NCBI GenBank assembly: GCA_039621445.1
Contig: CP154955.1
Coordinates: forward strand, 49,274,086 to 49,338,085
DNA: 64,000 nucleotides
Direction: 5' to 3'
DNA from: Euglena gracilis
Lineage: Eukaryota; Euglenida; Euglenophyceae; Euglenales
A model generated the notes under the pieces. That model was not told the DNA's origin. It did no database searches and saw only the letters and a list, made by a program, of their open reading frames with translations. The position numbers and the translations under genes were made by a program. Each line of letters starts with the position of its first letter. The first letter of the stretch is position 1. Of the stretch, positions 55,458-64,000 are shown piece by piece.

Positions 55458-56348
55458 CTGTGGGGGAGCACTTGTCCCAAAAACGCTCGGCTTCACCGCG
55501 TGTAAATGTGCGTGGGGGGTCAACTTCCCCAATCCCCCATCAGACGACAACCACGGAACGGACACCCAAGGAGGAAGCGGTCGGACGACTTGCAAATAGG
55601 TCGGCGAATTCATTATCAATCAGCATATTGAAAATAAATAAAAATATAAAATAAAAATAAATAAATAAAAATAATTAAAATAAAATAATGAATGATAAGC
55701 ATAATTTAAAAGGTGACGAAAAAATCCGGTTCGTGATTGTTCGTGATTTTGCCAAAGTCCCAATTTCGTGCTGGTTTGTGATTGTTCGCGATTGTTCGTG
55801 GCACGAACCAGTGAAAAACCCTGCAATTTTTTGCTGATTGCTAAAAATTGCCCTTTTGGATCTGCTTTTGGAACCTCCGCAGGAAGGCTTTTTTGACGAA
55901 ATTTTGGGCAAAAATCCAACAAGTCCCCGCAAAACCCCCCCTTGGGATTTTCAGCAACGGACCCAAAAAGGCAGACTGATTTGGGAGGGATTCTACTGGG
56001 GGATTTTTGGACGGTTTGGTTGCACGGAGCGTTCCTGAGTGCAGCAGTCCGTCGCAGGGATTTGGGGTTAGGTTTGGACAAGGGGTAGGTTTGGTATTTG
56101 GCGGAAATCACAATCTCTATGAATAAATCCGGTTTTTCCTCACTGCACATGCAGAAAACCCAGGACCCCCCCCGTCATACACTTGAACCCCATAACAGGA
56201 AGGAAAATATCGAAATTGTGGGATGACACTTGTGGGACGCGGGGGATTGAGCTTTTTTCAGCATCTTTTTAGCATGATGCCAGCGAACGTTTGAAAACCA
56301 TTTGCCTTGAGTACAGCTTCGAAAAGCGCAACGCGTATTTGGTTCAAG
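55458..56348. other. Intronic spacer
   Basis: Contains an A/T-rich AAATAAATA tract (55625-55690) and a TTCGTGATTGTTCGTGAT repeat (55727-55800). No exon supported. Confidence 0.3.
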
Positions 56349-56698
56349 CACGCGTTTGCTTAAGGACCCGGGGGGTCCGCTGGCTGGCCGTTTTGCTGGA
56401 CAGTGGAAAACATGGACTAGCTAGACCCCCTGGGGGGGGGGAATTCTCAGGCGCCAAGGTGGGCACAGGTTTTTGATGGACTTTTGGCTGATCTTGTTCA
56501 AAAAAAATACAAAAAGGCCAAAAATAGCATTTTCGGCAAGCTTTGGGGGTCAAAAAAATTTAGCCACTAGAAATACACTGGTCGGCGGACCCCTCCCGAG
56601 GTCCACTAGGATTTCCACCAGCCAAATTTGGACAAGCTGCAGCCCAGCCCCCCCCCCCTCGGGCCTGGGGGTATTGCGAACCCTTGAGCAGAATCCTA
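56349..56698. mobile_element. Degenerate relative of the MITE at 2688-3091
   Basis: Shares TTTGCTTAAGGACCCG at the left and CCCTTGAGCAGAATCC at the right with 2688-3091 (TCTGCTTAAGGACCCG and CCCTTAAGCAGAAGTC), plus internal GGACTAGCTAGACCCCC. No clear target duplication. Confidence 0.6.
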
Positions 56699-57099
56699 AA
56701 GGAAGGGGAAAAAAGCTCTTGAAACACTGCCACCGGTGTTCCAAGACATTCAAAATGAAACCAAGCTCGACGGTTTTTTCCATTCACGTCCAAAAAGAAG
56801 GCCTATCCCCCTTCCAACTGGACAAAAACAAGTTTCATTTCCATCTCAAGACCTTTTTTGGTGAACACAAAAAATTTTTGGCGAACACAAATGAACACAA
56901 AATATTTCTTGATGAACACATGATAACCCCCCCTCCCACCTATAACCAGCTTTTGAAAAATGCTGAGATCTTAATGCAACTTCACATAATGGAAGGCCAA
57001 AAAGTCTAGAATTGCAAATTTTGCATAATTCATAATTGACAAATTGCACGATTCCAATTTATGGGAACTTTTAGTGATTTTACAATATTTATCTGAAAT

Positions 57100-59700
57100 A
57101 ATGACCCCCCCCCCATACACCCCATACCCGTTTTGCTGGGTTTTTTCGACTTTTTTGACCCAAAACCCATGGGTTTCGGCCAAAAACGGGGGGCCGGGGG
57201 GGGGGGTCGAAAAACGCTCATTTTGGGCTCAAAAACAGTTTCTCCGGGTCCGGGAGGACAAAACACATTGTTGTGGGTAAATTTTTAGATGGGGCATTTT
57301 AAGGGCTTCAATTTGGGCCACCGGTCATTTCCTTTGATTCCCCACCATTTTTGAGAAATTTGAGAAAAATAATTTTTTTGAGCCAGTTAATGGCCGAAAA
57401 CAGCCAAGTCGCGCTGTTTTGGGCCGTAAATCGGCAATATTTCGGGCTCGGCGGGGAGTTGCGAGGAAATCAAAATACCGTTTGATAGGGCATTGTAATG
57501 GCTTCAATTTAGGTCTCCGGACTTTTCCTTTGATTTTGCTTCATTCCCGAGATATTTTGAAAATATGGATTTTTGACCCCGAAAAACAGTCCAAAAATGG
57601 CCCCTGAAACAGGCCAAAATTGGCCGAAAAATGGCCGTAACTCGGGCTACAAGAAGAGTTGGGGGGGAAAGTAAACCATGGTTGGATAGGGCATTCCAAG
57701 CACTTCATTTTGCTCTCCGGACTTTTCCTTTGATTTTGCTTCATTGTCGAGATATTCTGAAAAAACCAATTTTTGACCCAAAAATGGCCGCCAAAAAACA
57801 CCCCAAAATGGCCGTTTTGGGCCGCAAAAGCGCGCCGGAACACTGGCCAGGCATGAACGGCGAATGGCTGAATGGGGGCGATAGAGGGCCTCCGGGGGTA
57901 CATTTCGTCAGACCGGCATTTCCGGAAAGAATGTACATTTTCTCGAGATATTTTCGAAAAATCGATTTTTTGACCGATTTTTGGACCCCAGCGAAATGGC
58001 AGATCCGGAGGGGGGGGCAGGCCAATCCTTCCCAGTTTGGACCCCTTCGCGCGTGAATAACTCGGGCCTGGCAGGGAGTTGGGGGTCAAACAGAGGTGAT
58101 TCGGAAACTAGAAATCCAGTCGCTCACGACTGAAAAAAAAATTCGGGAACCGGGCGGGGATCATGGTGATAACCCACGGTTTTCACGGTCGACCCAGAGG
58201 GGGGGTCGCTGAGCTCTTATCCCTTTATGGGTAAGAGCGAAGCTTACCACCGGCGAAACCCCCCCCCCTCGATCCCCCCCTCCCCCCCGCCCCCCCGGGC
58301 CCCCCCCCCCGGGTCGGGGCCACCTTGGGAACGGACGGAGTATCACCATGATCCCGGCCCGGTTCCCAGAATTTTTTTTTCAGTCGCGAGCGACTGGATT
58401 TCTAGTTTCCGAATCACCCGGGTTTGACCCCCAACTCCCCGCCAGGCCCGAGTTATTCATGCGCGAAGGGGTCCAAACTGGGTCGGATTGGCCCACCCCC
58501 CTGGATAAGCCCCCCCCCCCCCTTTGGACTCTGCCATTTCGGCCAAAAAAATGTCAATTTTCAAAATATCTCCAAGATGAAGCCAAATCAAAGGAATTGT
58601 CCGGAGACCTAATTTGCGGCCCTTTGAACGCTCTACCTACTGGGATTTTGGTTTCCCCGCAACTCCCCGCCCAGCCCGAGATACGGGCGTTTTTTGGCCA
58701 ATTTCGGCCATTTTAGGCCATTTTGTACACTTTTTCCACTGTTTGACTTAGCCGTTTTCGGCCAAAAAAGTCGAAAAAAATCGAAAAAAAATTTTTGGCC
58801 CGAAACGATGTTTTTTGGCCTCCCGGACCCAGAAAAACTGTTTTTGAGCCGAAAACGAGTGTTTCCCGACCCGCCGGCATCCCGTTTTGGGCCGCCGACC
58901 CATTGACTTTGGGTCAAAACCGGGTCAAAAAGACGAAAAAAATCGAAAAAAATTTTTGGCCCGAAACGATGTTTTTTGGCCTCCCGGACCCAGAAAAACT
59001 GTTTTTGTGCCGAAAACGAGCGTTTTCCGACCCGCCGGCGCACCGTTTTGGGCCGCCGACCCATTGACGTTGGGTCGTCTTCGGGTCAAAAAAGTCGAAA
59101 AAAATCGAAAAAAATTTTTGGCCCGAAACGATGTTTTTTTGGCCTCCTGGACCCAGAAAAACGGTTTTTGTGCCCGAAAAAAAATTGAAGCGTTCTGCGA
59201 CACGCCAGCGCGCCCCGTTTTGGGCGCCGTGGCCATCGGCCGGGCCGGGCCGCCGGGCGGGCCGGGCCGCCGGGCCGCCGGGGGGCCGGGCTGCTGGCCG
59301 CCGGCTGGGCCGGGCGCCGGGCCCTAGCCGGCCGCCGGGCCGGAACGCCGGGCCGCTGGGCCGGGCCGGCCGCCGGCCAGGCGCCGGCGGGCCGGGCCGC
59401 CGGGGCTGCCGGGCCGGGCCGGTCTGCCGGGCTGACGGACCGCCAGGCCGGGACGCCGGGCCGCCGGGGGCGGACCGGGCCGCCGGCCGGCCGACCGCCG
59501 GGCCGGGGACGGTCCGCGGCCGGGCCGGGCCGCCGGGCCGGGCCGGGCCGCCGGGCCGCCAGCCGGGTCGCCGGGCCGGGCTGGGGTGGTCTCCCAAAGA
59601 GCTCAGCTCTACGTCACACCCTGGTCAAACCCCCCCTTTTCCCCGGTGGTAAGCTTCGCTCTTACCGATAAAGGGATGAGAGCTCAGCGACCCCGGGACC
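57100..59700. repeat. Repeat domain related to 47.7-50.2 kb, partly inverted
   Basis: 57120-58180 runs in the same direction as the 48-kb domain (CCTTTGATTTTGCTTCATT units near 57330, 57530, 57730). From about 58200 to 59690 the modules are inverted, including the reversed GGTCCGGGAGGC unit near 58822, 58985 and 59147 and the reversed TAAGCTTCGCTCTTACC block. GAAATCCAGTCGCTC at 58110 and its reverse complement at 58383 form the turning point. Confidence 0.75.
59230..59580. repeat. GGGCCGCCGGGCC degenerate GC repeat
   Basis: About 350 bases made almost entirely of GGCCGCCGGGCCG variants. Alanine/glycine/arginine/proline open frames over it are artefacts. Confidence 0.95.
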
Positions 59701-60051
59701 AAACCAGGACCTATAACCCCCCCCCTCAATATTGGGCAACCAAAGGCAAAACAAAGGGGGACCTATAACCCACCCCCCACCTATAACCCCCACCCCTCCG
59801 GGGGCCGACCATCGAACCGGATCGTATAACCCTCGGGGGTTTATAGGTGGGGAGGGGGGGTTTACACAGAAAAACTTTGGTGAACGCACTGACTGAACGT
59901 CTGGACCCCAGCCCACCGCAGAGCACAGATTTTGGGGATACCCGTACAGCCTGGGGAGGGATATTGCGCTGAGCCAGACGCACAAGCCAAATGCCGACTG
60001 CGCTGGCGCCTCAACGCACCGATAGACAAACCCACAAATACAGTCGTCCAC

Positions 60052-60111
60052 CAGAGAGAGAGCAGGGTGCCATCGTCCGCAGAGTTGTCGTCGCTTTCAG
60101 CGGGGGTCTGG
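60052..60111 (-). CDS. Ser/Asp-rich exon QTPAESDDNSADDGTLLSL
   Basis: Acceptor CTATCCCCGTCCTCCAG; one base, 19 codons, two bases; donor TG|GTGGAC. The outgoing phase joins 55372-55457. Acidic Ser/Asp text resembles phosphorylated disordered regions. This is the most 5' exon I can support; the true 5' end was not found. Confidence 0.5.
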
Positions 60112-61509
60112 CTGGAGGACGGGGATAGAGTCAGGCTCCTTTGCCGGTGCCCAATTCACCCTCTGGTGGCTGCGTGACAGGGATGGCCCAGCTGGCCTAA
60201 GCCGCTTAAACGCACCACTCGTACCACAACCATGGTTTACTAACTCCCTCTGGGTAGGGAGTTGCCCGTGAATGCCCTCTGGGGCTTGGTAGTTCCTGTT
60301 GTTTCTGCGATGCAGAAAAATACATTTTCTCTTACCCAGGCACATTACAGATTACATTCACAAATAAGGGCATTTGCGACTTTTTTTATATGTAATTATG
60401 TCACACAATCCTGCGATTTCTTGTGGTTTGCGGTCCCAATTTTTTATGGATGAGATGCACCCTCAATCCATGAAACGCAAATGAGCAGAGTACTGTCTGC
60501 CTTCAGAAAACGATACAGAGAACTTCATCGAAACCAGTCGGTCGATTTCGCCTGTCCCCCTGGCGGTGGTGGGAGTCAGTGAGGGCGGGAGGATGTGATG
60601 GGATACACCATATTGCACCGACCCCACCCCTGGGTTCAGCTCACCGGCTGCCTGGGTTTTGGCTCCAGATCCACCTGCTGGGGGGGAACAAAATGATTGA
60701 AACTGACCACTTGGTGCCAATTTTTTTTTGAAATGGAAATGTTCAAATCTTTTGACTAAAGGCCATTTTGGCCGGAGTGGCTGGTGATTGATACCCCCGG
60801 GGGGTCCAGCGTTCCAGCTGAAAAAAAAGAAGAAAATGCTGGCTGAATCCCCCCTCGGGGGTGTGGGTCGGGGGCGGGGGGGGGGGGGGCTGGCAGCTGG
60901 GCCGACGATTCCCCCCAAAAAATGGCAAAATTGCCTTAGATTCCAATTGAGCTTTATTATACGGACCTCCTTGGGGATCCGCAGCCAGACTGGGAGCTGC
61001 TGGTTGGAAAAAAAGTGGCTGTAGGGCCCCTCTGGCTTCAGAAAACCCCTGCCTCTCAGCACGCAACACAATCTTGGGGGGGGATTGCCACGGAGAAAGA
61101 TATGAAAGATACGCCTCAGATCAAGAGCAATGGTGCCACTCTTGATTTTTTGGCAGATTTGGAAAAAACGCAATTATCGATCGCCCCAACCAATTCAGCA
61201 AAAAAAAATTGTGCAAACAAGCGCCATGGAAAACGTTGTTCTGAGAATTTGGTGAAAAAAGGCAATGTCAAATGAGGGGGTGGGGGGCAATGTCAAAATT
61301 TGGCCAACAATGCAAGGTTTGGAACGTCGAAATTTCCTCAAAAAACCTTTGCACACATGCAGGCAACACACCAGGACTTCCCAACTGGGGGGTCACCTTT
61401 CATACCCCAAGAAACTTTCCGATCGCTTCCGTCGCCCCATCCCGTGAGAGAGCTTTGAGCTCACTTCCACACATTTCAAAGCAAACAAAGCAACAACGAC
61501 ACCCAAGAC
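60112..61509. other. No exon supported
   Basis: A 236-codon minus frame (60463-61173) crosses a G-run element (about 60790-60920) and has no motif. Nothing else seen. Confidence 0.3.
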
Positions 61510-61827
61510 CAGGGTAGTCCTTAACGGAAATAAACTTCCTGTCCTAACAAAATCAATAAAAAAATTCATAGAAAAAATGCACGAAAAAAATAACCATATT
61601 TTGGCAAAAATGGGTCGACGTCGGGAAAAAAAAGTGATCTCTGACATTTTTTTGAACTATCGCCCATCCACCCAAAACGTCAAACAAATGTGTTCTTCGA
61701 CTTTTTGATTTTGGCACCCGTTCGATCACCAGATTGGCCGTTGGCCGTCCCTTGGGCCTAAGGGCGGTCCTTAAGGTGCAGTCCTTGAGGGGAAAAAAAA
61801 ACTTCCCATCCCTTATGGACCGCCCTG
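61510..61827. mobile_element. hAT-like MITE, CAGGGCGGTCC family, copy 2
   Basis: Ends CAGGGTAGTCCTTAA and ATGGACCGCCCTG; flanks CCCAAGAC and CACAAGGC (6 of 8). The interior shares CGCCCATCCACCCAAA and the GGTCGACGTCGG block with copy 1 (GGTCGACATCAG). Confidence 0.75.
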
Positions 61828-62770
61828 CACAAGGCACTCGGCATCATGCATAACTCCCCCCCCCCCAAAGACTGTGGGTCCGTCACTGAAAATCCCAAGG
61901 GGAGATTCATATTTTGGGGTGGTCCACAGGCGAAAAAGGTCCCGCAGCAGGGCCCAAAAATAGGTCCAAAAAAGCAGGATTTGTCATGATAGACAAAAAT
62001 TGTTCCAAAACTGCCAATTCTAGCACATACAAAATGGTAGAAATGTCAAAATATCGCCCAAAAAGATCTTTGACAACTACCTCAAATCTCACGGCCCAGG
62101 GTCACAAGACGTCTACTGGTCACATACTGAACCCCCCCAAAAATAAGACCCCCCGTGCCGGTTTATAGCAAAATTCCCAAAAACTGCCCCCCCCCCCAAA
62201 ACAAGACCCCCCAGGGTTTTTGGGAAATCCAAAAGAGAGACCCCCTCCCCCTACAACTGTCTGAACTGGGGGTCGCCCACCGAGGGGTCCCGCTTTGGGA
62301 AAGCAAACAAGCCTGGAGACGGTCGCCATATGTCACCGCTGCTAACCTGTGCACAACGGGGGAGAGAGGAGAGCCTTGCTTCAGACTGGGACGAGACGAT
62401 GCAATAATTCAGCTTTACAGGGGGAGAGTCACTTCCACTTTTGGAAAACCACTTCTGACGCCGACGGAAGGTTAACGGTGAACGGTTTCCTGAGGTTTCC
62501 TGAACCCCTTGTTTCCAACTTAAAATGTCCCCATTCCAAACTACCCACTCACCCTGGGGTCGAACCCCACCACCCACCACAGCATCGAAGGCATCAAAAG
62601 ACAGTTTAACCAAAAAGTCGGCGGTTCTGGAAAATAGGGGAAGTGGTGGGGTGGTCGGGGTATTTTACCCCCATGGCCGTTCCCAGGAACAGGTTGGGAC
62701 AATCTACCGTGAATGACAAATGGGGGGGGGGGTTTGACAAGGGGAGGTGAAGCGTTTATGTTTGGTATAA
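61828..62770. other. No gene supported
   Basis: Contains AATAAGACCCCCC repeats (62140-62215) related to GTCTTATTTTTGG repeats near 51800-52230. The minus frame 62251-62613 overlaps a dispersed repeat. Confidence 0.3.
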
Positions 62771-62771
62771 A

Positions 62772-62820
62772 GTTGAGGGTTAGAATTAGGGTTTCTTCAG
62801 GGTAGGGTTAGGGTAAAGAA
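62772..62820. repeat. Degenerate TTAGGG-like tract
   Basis: GAGGGTTAGAATTAGGGTTT and AGGGTAGGGTTAGGGTAAAG lie within 50 bases. They resemble an interstitial telomeric repeat (TTTAGGG or TTAGGG type) but the copy number is too low to be sure. Confidence 0.35.
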
Positions 62821-62990
62821 TGAAATAGGGAGTGGGTGGTCGGGTAAAGACATCTTTGCCTATTGACTTAAGCACAGCATTCGATCGTGCTGAAAAAGGA
62901 GGCACGACTGATGGTGATGAGTCGCATCTGAAATGATACATCGGGGGCTGGGAAGCAATATGGCGGGGCAACATGCAATGATGGGTTGAG

Positions 62991-63271
62991 TAGCACAGGG
63001 CACAAAAAGGCAGTTCGCAGACAAGGAGAGAACAGTGAATTCAACGCGGGGAGCAGGGAGGACAATTTTGAGTCGCATCAAATGTAGAGGGCCACGGCAG
63101 TCTCAAGAGGCTGCACGCATGCGAGTGTACCAAATGGCACTTGCAAAGAAGGATGTCCTTGCCCACTTTGTTACGGCAGGCATCAACCCTGCCTGTCGTG
63201 ATGATGGCATACCTGACCTCACACCTTTCTTAACGCAAGGGAGTATGGTGTTCTCTACACCTTTTCTCTAG
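62991..63271 (+). CDS. Candidate terminal exon or small ORF, unknown
   Basis: A plus-strand frame open from 62991 to a TAG at 63269-63271 reads RQSQEAARMRVYQMALAKKD and VLAHFVTAGINPACRDDGI. It is non-repetitive and protein-like, with no recognised family and no certain start codon. It could be the last exon of a gene entering the window, or an isolated remnant. Confidence 0.35.
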
Positions 63272-63294
63272 AACCCCGACGACTGGTTGTGAAG

Positions 63295-63700
63295 CAGGGA
63301 ATTTCTTAAGCCTGGCCACACGCGACCCCTGGGAGGGTGGTCCAGCCAGCAGCCCCTTTTTTCCATCCAGCAGCTTCCAGCGGGGATGCCCCCCCCCCCC
63401 CGGGGTAGAGTGGGGTTCGATTGGAAATAAAGTTTTTTTGCATTATGATTTGTAGCCGAGTTGGGCCGAAACCATTTTCGGCGCAAAGCGCCGGGGAAAA
63501 AATTGAAAAGGTTGGGTCAAAAAATGGCCAAAATGGCCTTTTTTGAGGGCCTGTCACCTCAAATCTTTGGCTGAAAAATCTAATCCAGCCAGATTTGGAC
63601 TTTTTTTTCCTGTATGCAGTCCGACAGCAGGTTGGACCCCTCCTGGATCCCCACCCCCTGCGGGGGGGGGGGGGTCCAGCCAAAACCTTTTTCCTAGGCA
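63295..63700. mobile_element. G/C-arm element with CGGCGCAAAGCGCCG hairpin
   Basis: Left end CAGGGAATTTCTTAAG resembles the hAT-type ends of this window, and the centre has CGGCGCAAAGCGCCG. The right end is not clear (AACCTTTTTCCTAGGCAG) and no target duplication was found. Confidence 0.45.
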
Positions 63701-64000
63701 GCTGAAAGTTTACTGTTTGCTATAGAGACATAGCAGATATTTTCCACAATTGCCTGGACTATTTTGTGGTTTGCCAGAAGGTTCTTGAGCATTGGCTGTC
63801 GCTGGAGAGGGATGTGAAGCGTGAAGGAAAAGGAAAACAGAGACATATTTAGACGTAATGCCGAAGCAGCAAAAAAAAATGAGGAAAAACCAAACATCGA
63901 AAATGAACCTTCTGCAGCAATTATGGGCGGAAGAAGAAGGGGCCGGGCAATGCAGCCGGTCGTCTATCCACCCCTCTTGTTTCACTTTTCTCCGTTTCCC
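63701..64000. other. Nothing recognised
   Basis: A minus frame is open to the edge (63710-63985) but has no motif. Confidence 0.3.

Noticed and set aside
58914-59652. Arg/Pro/Ala/Gly-rich proteins of 170-230 codons
   Set aside because: They span the GGGCCGCCGGGCC repeat and an inverted repeat domain; open on both strands with no motif.
60463-61173. 236-codon minus-strand ORF
   Set aside because: Crosses a G-run repeat element whose phrases recur elsewhere; no domain and no splice context.
62251-62613. 120-codon minus-strand ORF
   Set aside because: Includes a phrase shared with repeats at 4060 and 19930; no coding signal beyond openness.

Overview
The window looks like nuclear DNA of a eukaryote, most likely a protist or alga with a repeat-rich genome. 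Coding pieces are short GC-rich exons separated by long introns, there are no operons or ribosome binding sites, and most bases are transposon derivatives, minisatellites, microsatellites and long runs of G or C. I cannot name the species from the sequence. I saw no rRNA, tRNA or CRISPR array.

The only gene-like signal that holds together is a series of small exons on the minus strand between about 60.1 kb and 12.3 kb. Read in transcription order there are acidic/serine exons (60.1, 55.4, 51.2, 50.4 kb), coiled-coil exons (43.7, 43.4, 41.7, 41.3 kb), a weak candidate (25.4 kb), then three cold-shock domains (CSDs), each split over three exons and joined by proline/alanine-rich linkers (21.2-20.4, 16.9-15.4 and 15.1-13.9 kb), and a P/S-rich tail exon at 12.4 kb. 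Several junctions agree in splice phase, which supports at least 60.1 to 51.2/50.4 kb, and 43.7 to 41.3 kb, as parts of spliced genes. Whether everything is one gene (about 48 kb) or two or more minus-strand genes cannot be decided here; the break, if any, is probably at the satellite.

The space between exons is mobile DNA. I found many short non-autonomous elements with terminal inverted repeats starting CA and flanked by 8-bp target duplications, the hallmark of hAT transposons (2.7, 4.5, 16.5, 41.3, 43.0, 44.7, 47.8, 50.5, 52.2, 61.5 kb). Several share an architecture of G-run and C-run arms around a central CGGCGC/GCGCCG hairpin. Two sit exactly where coding sequence is interrupted: one splits the exon before CSD-2 (16.5 kb), the other fills the 328-bp gap between two phase-0 coiled-coil exons (41.3 kb). 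In both, removing the element plus one target duplication restores one open frame, and GT/AG splice signals lie in or next to the duplications. This is the pattern expected of introner-like, intron-creating transposons and is the most interesting observation here.

From 26.2 to 41.0 kb lies a 14.8-kb array of about 700 copies of a 21-bp unit, with higher-order repeats and an internal inverted block. Because 21 is a multiple of three and the unit has no stop in any frame, it makes giant spurious open frames on both strands. Other repeats are a 15-bp minisatellite (12.6-13.5 kb), (TG)n, (GACA)n and (TA)n tracts, two families of short palindromes (TTGCGCCAAAGCGCAA type at 1.3-2.2 and 9.7-10.3 kb; GTGCGCAATTGCGCAC type at 51-55 kb), and large mutually inverted repeat domains at 47.7-50.2 and 57.1-59.7 kb. 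Broken open frames of probable transposon origin lie at 9.4-10.5, 23.2-23.6 and 44.9-45.4 kb.
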